Shown: piece by piece, positions 11,501-22,000 of the stretch
Numbering within the stretch: the first letter of the stretch is position 1
Layout of the letters: every line of letters starts with the position of its first letter
Assembly: GCF_020509005.1 (NCBI RefSeq)
Contig: NC_063014.1
Span: forward strand, 4,154,001-4,218,000
Source of the DNA: Fulvia fulva
Lineage: Eukaryota > Ascomycota > Dothideomycetes > Mycosphaerellales > Mycosphaerellaceae
Length of the DNA stretch: 64,000 nt
Reading direction: 5' to 3'
The notes under the pieces: generated by a model
What the model was told of the DNA's origin: nothing
The model's input: the letters and a program-made list of their open reading frames with translations, nothing else
Database searches by the model: none
Program-made: the position numbers and the translations under genes

Positions 11501-11962
11501 AGAACCCCACAGAGGCCAGGAACCCCAAAGGCACTCCAACAGTTTGGTAGCCACAACTACCTACTGTACTCAGACCTGACCAGGTCAGAAGCAAGCATAG
11601 CAATACAAATCCGCTCTGAACACATCGGAGTCAGGGCATACCTGCATCAGAGAAAAGTCCCAGGTATCGAAGACAAGAGTTGCCCATGCGGCTACCTGTC
11701 CCAGAATGTCGAACATAGACTTCTGGTTTGCAAAGAATGGAGTACAGGGAGAGGTGAATGGAGGGCAAGGGCAAGGAACAGAAACTTCCAAGCCATGATC
11801 AGCAATAAGGGAGACCTCCAGAGAATTACAAGGTGGATCATCCACCAAGGATTTTTGGAGCAGTTCTCTCTTACTAGGGAAACAGAGAGATGGATTGAGG
11901 AGAGAAAGAAGGAGGAGGAGAGCAGGAAGAGGGGGACAACTCTAGGGTTGCAGACAAGGTAG
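8576..11962 (+). CDS. LINE ORF2, AP-like endonuclease and reverse transcriptase
   Basis: A 1,128-residue polyprotein that nicks target DNA and copies LINE RNA by target-primed reverse transcription. Residues 1-235 are an exonuclease-endonuclease-phosphatase domain: QYNVNKSQ, VQEPW, then GDFN (D145, N147), and SSSDH (D224, H225). The RT spans about 430-760 with LLNTLGK, DISGAFDNVSH, GIPQGSTMSPILF and the catalytic FVDD (D687, D688). A C-terminal zinc motif reads C1036-x-C1038-x8-H1047-x4-C1052. No RNase H domain is evident between the RT and this motif. No stop or frameshift is seen and all key residues are present, so it looks catalytically competent. It may act in trans on other LINE RNAs in this window. 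Confidence 0.95.
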   Translation: MIETPNLTTIQYNVNKSQHKVQRSFLQALDPKKHLVIAVQEPWINSKSNRPSTANDPRYHTLLAKQGTPRTCMYISKEMATDSWEQIQQEGGDITSVRLNTNQGSIHIHSVYNPPPSSRSSTQLGTLQQLPDILQSDSQHIVLGDFNLHHPTWGSDFAPAHHFLANRLLSTTQSNNMHLVTPKGLTTWSQRASSSTIDLCFASHDLQQKVTRCWVNQDLESSSDHLPIQVEFETQTQQEGDLEPQLAWKAANWEQIRQDLEQKLAGLETRRLETALDIDQAVAELVRTMQETAAAHTREKKQSLYQKPFWTKECSEKVKAARQARRALTQSHSQEAWDRYNQATRDKKAQIKRDKMLEWRSTVGSITQNPEKMWKLAKWARQPTQDRNMLPQFPNIEDQEGVIQHTLPGKAQALGKHFFGTQVEADLQDLEGSVYPTPLEQSCTVGEGEIKSIIKTLSGNKAPGPDGIPNLFIKTCKDQISPALSNIFSQCMAQGHCPKHFKESLTVVLRKPQKEDYTKLKAYRPIALLNTLGKLLEKIIAERLTNLAEEHGILPEEQMGGRKQRSTLTAVELITEQIKTLWHFGNNKAATLLSLDISGAFDNVSHQRLIHILKQKAIPNWTVQFIQSFLRGRTTRLRLGRYKSDSMPTETGIPQGSTMSPILFLLFMADLPAKLNSRNTSASGFVDDTNILAWSDSTEENCRILQKKHKECEEWARKHGARFAPEKYQLIHFSRARNRHNMQAPITIQGHTTEPSSELRVLGIWMDPKLSWGPQVKKAQARADNNRQSIDRLTASTWGATFAKAKVMYKAIVKPAMLYGAQIWSAQDKIPKRIADPISRAQASCLKKVLGAYKSTPTRVVEMESGSPPAKLYLQGLRYQYAGKTSAYPAQLVIQKAVNKIRSQCTRRHRQARPNPAPQKQQDLQKFKELTEQLHLAQQEQDRRAQGRGSAASQGKKQQSLAERMAGLLWKTEWTRTPQRPGTPKALQQFGSHNYLLYSDLTRSEASIAIQIRSEHIGVRAYLHQRKVPGIEDKSCPCGYLSQNVEHRLLVCKEWSTGRGEWRARARNRNFQAMISNKGDLQRITRWIIHQGFLEQFSLTRETERWIEERKKEEESRKRGTTLGLQTR

Positions 11963-12162
11963 TCAGAGGCTAACCACCATGACACTAGTGCACCCTAATG
12001 GAAGGAAAACTGAGAACTCATGGCAAGGAAGCTATTAGAGAAGGAGAGGAGGTTTTTACCTAGGAATAGGTTTCCTACCTTATGCAGTAACATATATAGA
12101 CATAAACCCGCATGGGCCGGAGGGCACCACAACGGGTAAATGAATTATCTATCTATCTATAT
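11963..12162 (+). repeat. 3' UTR and (TATC)n tail of the intact LINE
   Basis: About 180 bases of 3' UTR, then the simple tail at about 12146-12160. The order of short motifs (a G-rich run followed by TTTTTACC, then a TTTCCTACC run, then the tail) is shared with the plus-strand fragment ending at 33836. The 3' end is therefore likely the site recognised by the reverse transcriptase. Confidence 0.7.
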
Positions 12163-14096
12163 ACGTAGTAGAATATATCCTCCTTAGGCTTAGCTACTTC
12201 TTCCTTAGTAAGATTACGGAAGGTATAACTTTTATACTTAGCGGCTTTAAGATTATATTCCTTACGAATCTTCTCGTTATAGTAGATATACTTAGGCTTA
12301 CCTTCGTTACTACCGCGACGGCCACTATTATTACCGTTACCGTTACTACGACTACTACTATTACGCCCGCTACCGCCTCCGCCGGAACCCTTAATATTGT
12401 CTAATTTCAGTTCGATATCGCGAAGGTAACGCTAAAGGGCTAGGAGGTCATCAAAGTCGTCGCGATATACTAGTACCTACTTTAACTTATCGTTTAGCTT
12501 GTCCTAGATATCGTTAATAAGTTCCTTATCTATCTTCTCTAGGTAGTACCCGTGCTCTAGGAACTTAGTATAAAATGTATTAAATATACGATTACCTTAG
12601 GTATAGTTATTATAAGCCTTCTTATGCTTCTTAAGCTTATAGTACTCGCCGTAAGAGTCGTTTAGCACTGTTATTAACCCACGCTAACCGGTCACCTTCT
12701 TCTTATATAGCCGTAGGTAGGCGTTAGTATTACCGACGACAAAGTTATTTAATACTACTAAGTATACTATAGATAATCGGCTATATAACTCTTCTATAGT
12801 TATGTAGTCCTCTACTTTCTCCTTCTACTCTACAAATCCTAGTTCATCCTTATAATTAGGTGTATTAGCTAAGAATATAGAAATCTTCCTCGAGTTAATT
12901 AGGTTACGGGTACCGCCGTTACTACGCTAGATAGCGGCGTTAACTAAGACTACCGTAGTATCGTTATTATTACCGCTAGCTACGGTAGAGGTAGCCTTCT
13001 TAGTCTTCGTTATACCTATCTTAATACTAGAGTCCTCGCCGTCGAGTAGCTTCTCGAGGGCGGACTTCTACCTCGTAGGAGGTAGTAGAGGTGTCGGTTC
13101 CTTAGGCTTTAGCTAAGCGATACGGTCATCGCGCTCCTTTAGCTAGGCTTATAGATCCGTAATAAACGCGGTAGTATGCTTACCTAAGCTCTACTTAGTA
13201 GCTAACTTAGTCTAGGTTACTTCGAGTTTGCTAGCTAGATCTATATCACGACTACGTAAGTTCTTAATCTTAGCGGCCGCCTTCTTACCTAACTTCTTTA
13301 GGTAAGCGATCTTAGCCGCTAAGTCCTAATCGTCCTAAGCTTATCGAGTATTACTTAGAGCGATACTAACTTATCCTTATACCGATTAGCCTTAGCCTAA
13401 AGCCGACTCTTCTAAATAGTTAATACCTCCCGTACCTCCTTAAGACCGAGGTAGGCGAGACGGTATTCGTCTAGGATATCTAGCTAGGCTTCTAGGTTCT
13501 TAGTAACCGAGCGAGAACGCTCCTCGGCTATAGCGATCTAGAACTCGGTAGGGTCGTACCGTAGCCTATATTCTACCTCTTCGCCCTTCTAGGTAAAGTT
13601 AGTTAGTATTATATAGCGGTAGCTAAGATGTTCCTCCTCCCGCGTACGTATACCCTATTATAAGGTCTTATCCTCTCTACCTATACGGAGTCTAATTTCC
13701 TTCTTAGACTAATATCGGTTATACTTATTACGTACTAGCTCTTAGTACTTCTAGCGCCGACGTTCTTCCTCTTACTAACGAGCCTACTTAGTGTCTCCGC
13801 GACCCTAAGTCTCGTTCTATATCTCTTACGCTATATTACGTAGTCGTTCTATACCTACGGTATCGTCGAAATCTAGATCCTACTACGACTCGTCTTCTAC
13901 CTCTTACTACGCTACGCTAAGTACGCCGTTCCGCTTTTATCGGGCTTCTCGGAAGAACGCCTTCGTAAAAGGGTTTAGGTTAAGTCTTAGGATAAAGGAT
14001 AATTCGTCTAGTCTAATAGTCGTATTAGTACCTACGGCTATTTAAGTCTCGGTCGTACGCGGTCGTAGTAGCGATATATAGTCTATAACCGTACGG
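12163..14096 (-). pseudogene. Ty3/Gypsy gag remnant
   Basis: On the minus strand a broken gag can be followed from about 14040 down to 12170. The first part is Glu/Arg-rich coiled-coil-like sequence. A segment around 12650-12450 resembles the retrotransposon gag core (YTQGNRIFNTFYTKF, then DDFDDLLAL). A Gly/Ser/Asn-rich linker at about 12300-12400 follows. No clean CCHC knuckle was found. TAG and TAA stops occur throughout. Its polarity matches the integrase remnant at 6640-7320, but protease and most of RT are absent between the two, so the element was deleted before or when the LINE inserted. Confidence 0.5.
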
Positions 14097-14325
14097 CTCG
14101 GCAATCTAAGGGCGGTAGAACTTAATAATACGGACAAGGCGTAAGATAGGGCGTAAACGTATTAACTCCTTAGAATCGAATAAGTTCTATAAAGAAGAGA
14201 AGATAAGAAAGTCGCGAAGCCGTAATAAAGTAAATGTCGAGGTTAGGGTCTAGGGTCCGGGCGCGCTAGCGTACGAGGTTACGTAATACTAAGTATAGCC
14301 TTACGAGGTAAATAGTAACACCTTC
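14097..14325 (-). repeat. Gypsy LTR (5' side of the minus-strand remnant)
   Basis: The sequence repeats at 6480-6636 in the same orientation and at about 53911-54100 in the opposite orientation. At the latter site it directly follows a polypurine tract. On this basis it is an LTR that begins near 14325 on the minus strand. The three copies differ almost only by C/T and G/A changes. Confidence 0.65.
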
Positions 14326-16320
14326 GTTCTTTATAGACAGTTTAATAATCTAATTATATAGTTACTATCTATTTACTAACTAGCCCCGTACTATAGCTAT
14401 CTATTACTCGTAACTACTCTAGTATTAACGACGTCGTATTACCGCCGTACGCGTTCTACTAAAGACTACGACCTTATAAGGTAACTAACGACTTATAATA
14501 ATTATTACGATACGAGATAGTATATAGCTACGACCTACGGTATAACTATAATACGATATAACGACGACCTACGACATAATTACGACTTAGACGCGATACG
14601 ACGATAGCGTTATACGAATCGTAGTTTTAGCGTTTATAGTACTACGGCTACGTAGAAGAGAGGAGTACTTAGGCCCGCGAAGAGAATACTCTATATAATA
14701 CTATATATATATATATATAAACTAAGAAGCTAGTAATAGTAATAACCTAATACCCTCGTACTATATTATCTACTTCTAAGTCTATATATTAGAGGGTAGG
14801 CGTAGTACCTCGCCGACAACCTCTTATACACCGTTACGGTTTAACTTCTTAGATATTAACAATAACCTACCTACTAATCTTAAAGACTTTAGCGTCTTTT
14901 AGCCTACTTTAGGTATACGACAAAAGCTATTCGGCTAGATAAATAGCGTAGAGTTATAGTAGAAGTCTACCTAAGTAGAGATCCTTCAAGCCGACGACCT
15001 ATAGTAACCTTCGCCGCTATATACGGACGCCGACCTACTAGGTAAGAATATATACCTATATATACGACTCTCCGGAGGTGTCTTCGACGATATTATTAAA
15101 CCTAATAGTAGAGTCCCCCCTAGTCTTAAAAAGGCATTTAACAGTATTATAAGTCCCTTTAAATTAAAGAAGAACCTACTACGAACGCCTCGTCTAGACG
15201 GTATTAATACCTCGTTCCTACCTCTAGCGACTCTAGAAGCCTTTCTATAATCGGTCGCTAGTAGCTCCTCTACTAAGTCTCGTATTAAGGAGATCCCCGA
15301 TAACGAGGAAGAGACTAAAAGCGAGATTAACGTAGAATAACTAGCTTAGTAATTAAGTAAGAAAGAGGATAACCGAGAGCCTAGGTATAACCGAGACCGA
15401 GACCTTAATAACGTAGATATATCTTAGTTAGCTCGAGGTCTAGACGAGAACGATACTATATAGATAGGACTAGTTAATTTTAGCGGGTTTATCTTATCTA
15501 CTACCGACGAGTAAGGACGCCGTAAGTCTACGTACGCTCTAGTAGTCTTTAAATTTATTAGTACCGCTAATTTAAAGGCGAAAGTAATAATAGACCCGGC
15601 GGTCTATCCTAACGTTCTTAATTATACTATTATAAGTTAGTAGGCTTAGAGGATAACTTTTATAACCTTAAGAGAAAGTATATAGATCTTAGAGTATAAT
15701 CCTAATCTTAGAGAGGTATAACTACCGACGCCTAGGTATAAGAGCTTTAGGAACTTAAGGAGTAGGTAATAACTATAGAATATAACTAGACGAGATCGGT
15801 CAAGTTTATCAAAGACCTTACCGTCAAATATAAGACCCTATAAGCCGAACTAAAAGCCTACTAAGAGTCTAACTGACTATTAAAGGAGAAAGCGGTTTAA
15901 CTACCCTATCGTATTAACGATAACCTTTCGGATATCTTAGATACTATAGATAGGTACTTAAGTACCCCCCGTTAAACCCGCTTTAAGATATAGGGCGGGC
16001 CTCCTCGAAACGAACCTTACCGACCCTATCGGCCTCTACTATAGCGCGAGGTAGAGAAGAAGGGGAGGACTTCGACGAAGGGTTTAATAATTATAATAGT
16101 AGAGGGGTACCTAGCTATAGCGGAGGCTACGGCGGAAGCCTACGGGTCGGTACTCTATACTTAGACTAAACTAAGCGTACGAATAGGCGCTTCCGTATCT
16201 ATTTACCTAAGTACGCCTAGTACGGTAATAAGGATATCCTAGATAAAGATATAAAGGACGAGATAGACTTTACCGAGTAGATTAATTAATTGATTAATTA
16301 TTCTATTAACGTACTATTTA
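14326..16320 (+). mobile_element. Decayed LTR-element DNA, LTR/leader then gag-like region
   Basis: No open frame survives. About 14326-14800 is TA-rich, includes a (TA)n run at 14701-14721, and may be an LTR or leader. From about 15100 the plus strand gives long Lys/Glu/Ser-rich stretches between RIP stops, compatible with a gag but without a recognisable motif. The plus-strand integrase C-terminus at 17336-17880 suggests that both belonged to one Gypsy element. This is inference from order and strand only. Confidence 0.3.
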
Positions 16321-17335
16321 AGTCCTAGACTATATAATACGGGTCGTATCTACGACCGAGTTCAAAATTTAAAGAGAAAAGCTACGCGTACCCGGACGTA
16401 AAAACTCTTTAAAAGATCGCGAGCTCGCGCTCGGTATTCGTAATAAAGGTCGACGAATATTACTACGGTAGTACGCCGCGTCCCGGTAGTAAAATTTGTC
16501 GCGGTCTTATTGCCCGAGGAAGACGGTAAATTACGCCCGTATTTCTTCGCTACGCCGTACCGGGTAGGCCCGCCGTACGTACGCCGAAAACCGAGAATTC
16601 TAGAGAGAGAGAGAGAGGTAGTATCTCGAATAACCCGTCCCCTCCGAGAGTCTTCGACCGCCTCCTTCGTACGATATCCCGAGATTTAGTATCTCGCTCT
16701 AGGTTTATAGCGAGAGCGCTCGCTTTATACGGCTATCGATATCCGAAGAGAGAGTCTGCCGCCTTCTCTCTTCTTTTAAGTAGTTCCGAGTGTCTTCGTT
16801 AATAGATATCCGGGCGTATCCTCTCTTCTCTTCCCTTCTTCTTTATACCGTACCCTAGGTTACCCGTCGCGTTATAGATTTCGAATAGGCGTCGCTTTTC
16901 GTATTTACGGCTAAGCCGCGATTCGAGAGGGGGGCTCGAGTTCGAGAGAGAGAGTCTTAGTTTCTCTTCGTCGTAGCGAAGGTACTTTCGTCGTCCGCCG
17001 CGTAAAGGCGCTCTCCGTAGTATTAACGAGCTAAGGGCCCCTTTAGACCCTGAAATTTGCGCGTCGAATCTCGTTAACCTTTAACGGTTAATTACGTAGT
17101 AGGGGTTTATAGGGGTACTACTAAGATATAGATAGTTAGGAGGCGACCTTAGTAGGAAGTAAGGATTTACGAAGAATCTCGCTATAAGGCGAAGATACGG
17201 CAATCTGAAAATTTCAGATTTATTATCTTTTTTTTAGGATTACTATATATATTTTACGGCCCGCGGACCGACAAGTAGATACACCTACGCGTAAGCTATC
17301 CTAGGGTTACTAGGCGAGCCCTTACTTACTAGGGT
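16321..17335. other. Unassigned CG-rich block between gag-like and integrase remnants
   Basis: About 1 kb without a coding signal on either strand. It is richer in CpG and poorer in TAG than its flanks. It holds a (GA)n run at about 16602-16617, other GAGAGA clusters near 16950, and a perfect 9-bp-arm palindrome around one central base at 17202-17220, followed by a T-run. It replaces the expected protease-RT region of a Gypsy element, so it may be a separate insertion. No target duplication was found. Confidence 0.3.
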
Positions 17336-17880
17336 AGTTGGTCGTCTATAGTAGGACGACTATATAGAAGTAAAGAAGTTACTAGAAAAGAGTATACGTA
17401 ATAATACGGTCTCTACTACGTAACGTATCTCCGAAGAAGACGCCGAAAAGTTTACGTACTAACTTTGATTACTTAAATATACTTACGCGGAAGCTATATC
17501 GTTCGTATAAGTACGATACGCTAAATATAATATAGGGTAGTCTACGTAATAATACTAACCCGGCGATCTCGTATACCTAGACGCGCGTAATATTACTATT
17601 CGAGGCCGACCTTTAAAGAAGCTAGGATACTAGAGACTCGGTCTCTATCCTATCGCTAGGGTTATTAAAACTAATATTTACTAGCTTAACTTTAGCGCCG
17701 CTAATAGGTTATTATATAAGCGCGTTTACGACGTATTCTATACTAACCTACTATTACCCGCCGATACTATATAAGCCTTTAGCGACTAGTAAGTATATCA
17801 AGCCGAGTCCTCGCCGGATATCGCCGAGGATAGTCCTTATCTTTACCTTTTATAAATCTATCGAAGTCGCTATTCACTAT
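17336..17880 (+). pseudogene. Gypsy integrase C-terminal (GPY/F-like) remnant
   Basis: Between RIP stops the plus strand reads a typical Ty3/Gypsy integrase tail: GDLVYLDARNI near 17560, then KKLGYWRLG-like residues, then PIARVIKTN, then LLLPADT near 17750. In the family this module follows the DDE core and binds DNA. The catalytic core is missing upstream. It is non-functional. Confidence 0.6.
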
Positions 17881-18874
17881 TATTGTATATACTATTAAGG
17901 GGTTTACTAACTATACCTTTCGAAGGTTTATAGCGTAGAGCCTAGTAGGATCGAAGTCTTACCTAGTCGCTACTATTACGTAGGCTCGTAATAGATTAGC
18001 GTAGTACTTCTGACTAGGTAGTATAATCTATATTATATAGACTTCCGCTCCTTTCTTACGAGCTAGTTTTGCTACGTAGGCCGCGGAGATGTTTATAATA
18101 TCGATCTCTAGTTCTAGTTCGACAACTCGTTACTTTTGTTTCGTATGTCGGCACGGTCGCTTTAACGTCTTAACGCCGTCTACTAGTAACGGTTATCGAG
18201 TATATATACGGAAGTTATCCTCTTTGTCCTTAAACGTCGTATAGGACTATAGTTAGGGTATGTGCTTAGATAACGATAGCGTAGGAGCGGTAACCTCTTC
18301 TACTATCGGCGGTTAATAATTGCCTAATAGTACTAGCGTAGCTAGATAGTTAATAGACTATACTATTAGGTACTTATTAGACCTCTACTTTGCCTTATAG
18401 GTACGGCATTTCAAATGATTTATTATTATAATGCCCTTCTCCTATTATATCTCTAGCTCGTAGTCTACGAACTAACTAGAGCCGAGTACGATATTATACT
18501 CTAGTCATTCTACTAAATAGTAGCTAAGGATTTCGCCGTAGCCGCCGATATTAAAAGGAAAGTACGTAGACTCGGTATTAAGCTCGTTAGCGGAGCCGCT
18601 ATTAGCTAGTCCTAATTAAAGAGGTTCTTCCTAGAGTCGAGGAAGATTATATACACGAGCCTATACAGAATTTATATACTAAGAGGTAGTACTATAACTA
18701 AGGAAGGTAAGAGCTTGATTACTATCTATACTACTAGGCATTATAAGGTAAGGGGACACTCTCGGCCTTAGTGCCCCTCGTGTAATAGGCGGTATTAGAG
18801 AGCTTGCTAATATACGTAAAGCGTACTCTAGTCTTTATATTACCGTATCTCGCTATGTTTCCTTCTTAGTATTA
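17881..18874. other. No recognisable gene; decayed repeat DNA
   Basis: TA-rich RIPped sequence with no credible frame. It could be the 3' end and LTR of the preceding Gypsy element, but no LTR match elsewhere in the window was found. Its right edge (18863-18874) is the left target duplication of chimera 1. Confidence 0.3.
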
Positions 18875-19733
18875 GATAGATAGATTTGTTATTCCCCTAT
18901 TCTAGGACCCTATTCGGCCTATATAGGTATATATCTATTATTATATACAAAGGGAAACCCGAATAGGTAAGAACCCTTCCCGCCCCTAGACTTCTCCTTA
19001 TCTAGATTAGCTTTCCCTCTAAACGTACGTAGTCTATATCGCTACTCCGTTAGCCCCCGCTCCTAGCCGGTCTCGTCGCGCTACGCCGTATCCTCTCTTC
19101 CTATACTACTCCTACTAGGCGGTACTATTCTAGCTAGCCCTTCTCTAGTATCTAGTTCGTAATACGCCGTAGGTCCCTAACGTTATTAAGAAGTACCCTA
19201 ATTGTCCGGTTCCTCGCCTTTACTATCTACTCCCCCCTTCCTAGCGACTACCTCGGATAGACGAGGAGTACGTGCCGTACGTTCTAGGAGTAATAGCCGT
19301 AGGGGTAGCTAGTATTTATATATTCTAGAACCTTCCTCTATAATAGGTACCCCTAGAGGCCGATATATTCGCGTTGTAGTCAGGTTACTATACTACTCTA
19401 TACTATCGTAAGGCGGTAGTAGATAAGCTTCGGGGGGTACTTAACCGCGGATTTCGTAGATAACTATTCCTTTAGTTATCCCGCTAGCTAAGGGCGTCTA
19501 CTATGCCCTATAACCTAGTTGTTCTACCTCTCTTTCTATAGTTGCTCTATAAACGATTTCTTACCTTCCTATTATATTACTAGCTATTCGTCCCTTACCC
19601 GTTAGTTCGGCTCGTTTCCGGGTCGAATACCCTTATACGCGAGTACTAATTTGCGGTCCCTTACGACTATACTAGTAATAACCTTCTATACTAGGTACTG
19701 TGCCGACTTGTCTAAGTAGGAGGTCCGTAGTCC

Positions 19734-20813
19734 CTAGTAAGGAAGGAATTATATTTAGTAAGCTAGCTACGAGATAAGGTAATAAGTCTTAACCGCGCTT
19801 TCCTACTTATCTAGTACTACCGTATAGCCTCGTTTCGAGAGGTTAGCCCGGAGCAAAAGCTTCCCTCTACGCCCTCCCTCCCTATTTGCTCCTTAAGCTA
19901 ATATCTACCTCTATAGGCCTAGGCCCTTTAGTACTCTCTATTAACCGATATACGTATCCCTCCTCTCGGGCTATATAGACAGTATTAGCCGTCGCTACTA
20001 GTATATACTACGCCCTAGGTTTTAACGCCCTTTGCGTTACTATAGCCTATCTCTAGAAAGCGGCCGTCTATACCTCGTAGGTTTGCTCGGGGTATATACT
20101 ACGCCGGGAAGCGTACTCCTTACGTTTCTACCTACTAACTAATATAAAGTTCCTTATTACCCTACCTTCGATCCTCCCCGATTATAGAACTAATCTACTC
20201 GTATTATACGTCTTTTCCCCGTCATAATAGCCGACTTTTCCTTACTTAGGCTATCGTCTCTTCCTCGTCGTAATCTACTATATTAGACTAGGTACGTTAT
20301 ATAGCGGGATAGGTAGTACCTTAGGTAAAACCCTCGTTCCTATACCGGGTACTTAACAGGCCCTTATAGGCTTCGTTACGTGTCTACCTACCTACCGTAT
20401 TACCCGCTAGTAAACACTAGATTGTTTCGTAGTCCGCTCGACGCCGTCGTATAGTCCGCTTAGTTATTGTTCTATAGTCCGCTCGTCTAATATTTGTCGC
20501 TCGGCCCGCTCGGTCTACGGTCTCCGGAGGTAAAAATTCTATACTTATACTAGAGGTGTCCTATCGAGCGTATAGGCTATAGTTCCGCGCCCTTCTTATA
20601 CGTAGAAAGAAGAGGGACTCGCTCCCGATACGAGTATACGCTCGTCGGATAGTTTTATACCCGTTTTACTAGTAGTCCTCTATTCGCCGTAGCTTCGCCT
20701 ACGTTACGCGCCCGTCGCGCCTACGACGCTCTAGCGTAAGAATACTTAGCTCTCTCGTAGTAAGACGAGAGGTTCGTAGCCGATACTACGTATAGGTAAT
20801 TCTTATCGTCGAC
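19734..20813 (-). repeat. WEIRD-like module, copy 1 (RIPped)
   Basis: 1,080 bp, aligned end to end with 39675-40755 and 57046-58126 and differing mostly by C/T and G/A changes. No coding potential. The 5' end (20813) is the GTCGAC of the predicted ribozyme. The 3' end abuts the LINE. Apart from one extra G it directly adjoins the target duplication. Confidence 0.85.
20738..20813 (-). ncRNA. Predicted HDV-like ribozyme, copy 1
   Basis: RNA numbered from 20813 downwards. P4 (7 bp) and the J4/2 run GCTAAG are intact. P2 is kept with A-U at the position that is G-C in copy 2. P3 is weakened by RIP changes. Probably impaired or slow. Confidence 0.55.
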
Positions 20814-20827
20814 CTTTCTTAGTATTA

Positions 20828-21874
20828 TATTTATAAGTAGGACTAACAGTTATCGTACTTAAGCGTTAGTCTAGCTATTTCCCTATTACTAAGGGTTAGC
20901 CGGTGTCTACGTTATAGAGCTAGTATTCTCGCGCGGCGGAGGGCGCTTATACTACTTAATAGGGTAGTCTAGCGAGTATAAGTTATAGTCTATACGGCGG
21001 TAGCGGATATAACCGCCTACTATAATAATACTAGCCTTCTCCTTAGGCTCGAGCTTCTTAAGTTCCTTAAATTTGCGCGGTATCGAAGGGTATAGCTTAA
21101 GGCCTAAACCTTGAACTACGCCGGGCGCGGTAGGTATAGTACCGTTACTACCGCTATTACTACCGCTAGTACTACGAGGTGGTCGTAGTATAGCTAGGGT
21201 CTTTGACTTTAGGCGCTCGAACTTAGCTTCGAGCTTATAGTATAGGTCGACTAAGTCTTCGCGGTCCTTAGTCTCTATAGGTAGTGCCTCTATATATTTA
21301 TAGTTAAGCTTACCCTTAAGTAGGCGGTAATTAGTCTTAGCTAATAGGTCGTATAAGCTACGCTATTTGTCGTACTTAGCGATAAAGATAGAAAATGACT
21401 CGTTCTTACCCTACTATAAGACCTAGAGCTTCTAGAAGGCCTTACCTACGACGTCCTTCTTACTATACCGGTTAATAAGGAATTAGAATTTCCTATCGAT
21501 AGACTTAAAGGGGTTAACGCAATTGCGCTTAGTACGCTTAGAGGGTACTTGCGGATTGTATAGCTAGTACGGGTACCCGTCGAGGTAGTTAAGGATATAG
21601 TATAGTCCGTCCTCGATAGTCTAGAACTATATTACGGACAGCTTAATCTCTAGCTAATCGAGCTAACGGTCAAAGTTTTTATTCTTATTATCAAACTTAC
21701 TTTCTAGATCCTTAACTAACTTGTTAGTATATATAATATTGACGGAGGGTTCGATAGTAGTAAACTAGCTAACGGCGGTATTACTAGTTACTCTAGAAGT
21801 ACTACTAGGTATATCCTAGCGTTCTCGTCGTAAGGAGTTACGGCGTAGGTAACGGCGTAGTCGACTATTATCTC
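20828..21874 (-). pseudogene. Gypsy gag remnant (second, partial element)
   Basis: The minus strand reads a gag-like protein from about 21800 to 20950: a segment ending KNESFSIFIAKYDK near 21400, then a Ser/Gly/Asn-rich region, then a Lys/Glu-rich tail. Stops are frequent. It lies just downstream (minus sense) of the repeat at 21875-22000, which would be its LTR or leader, and is cut at 20828 by chimera 1. No pol follows in this sense. Confidence 0.5.
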
Positions 21875-22000
21875 TACCCTTATAAGGGCGCGCGTACTAT
21901 AGGGTCCGAATAAGAGAGTTGTTATTCTACGAAGCTACGAAAGAGGAGCGCGAGGCGCGGCGAAGTTATAAAGTAAAGCTAAGCCGCGCTAACCCGATAC
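21875..22000 (-). repeat. Gypsy LTR/leader repeat, copy 1
   Basis: About 120 bp nearly identical to 29170-29300 in the same orientation, with a more diverged relative near 30770-30850. The two copies bracket the pol-gag region 22140-28960, as expected for the LTRs of that element. The outer LTR limits are not resolved. Confidence 0.5.

Larger units (their letters stand above)
7321..12162 (+). mobile_element. Intact, un-RIPped Tad1-like LINE
   Basis: A 4.84-kb non-LTR retrotransposon with two uninterrupted ORFs, a 3' UTR and a (TATC)n tail at about 12146-12160. Base use changes sharply at both edges: CA and TG dinucleotides are frequent here, whereas the flanks are TA- and CTAG-rich. It sits in decayed minus-strand Gypsy DNA. 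The best candidate target duplication is short (CGTAGTA at about 7314-7320 and 12164-12170). There is essentially no 5' UTR: ORF1's first ATG begins at the last flank base. Compared with family B, whose ORF1 runs further upstream, this suggests a small 5' truncation. It could supply active protein but may lack its own promoter. Confidence 0.85.
18875..20815 (-). mobile_element. LINE chimera 1: 1.08-kb module fused to family A LINE 3' end
   Basis: A 1.94-kb insertion on the minus strand. Its 3' part, 18875-19737, is the last ~0.86 kb of a family A LINE beginning at the (GATA)n tail. Its 5' part, 19734-20813, is the module shared with chimeras 2 and 3. The 12-bp sequence TTCTTAGTATTA occurs at 18863-18874 and 20816-20827, so the fused structure inserted as one unit. 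The seam base run CTAG fits both partners. The copy is RIPped with no open frame. Confidence 0.85.

Noticed and set aside
11000..11680. RNase H domain in intact ORF2
   Set aside because: No DGS-type or other RNase H catalytic motif is visible between the RT and the C-terminal zinc motif.
14326..16320. A host gene in the plus-strand Lys/Glu-rich region
   Set aside because: Stops occur every few dozen codons with RIP signature, and position and strand fit an LTR element.
17202..17236. Palindrome plus T-run as a bacterial-type terminator
   Set aside because: The window is fungal repeat DNA; no gene ends there, so a terminator call is not supported.
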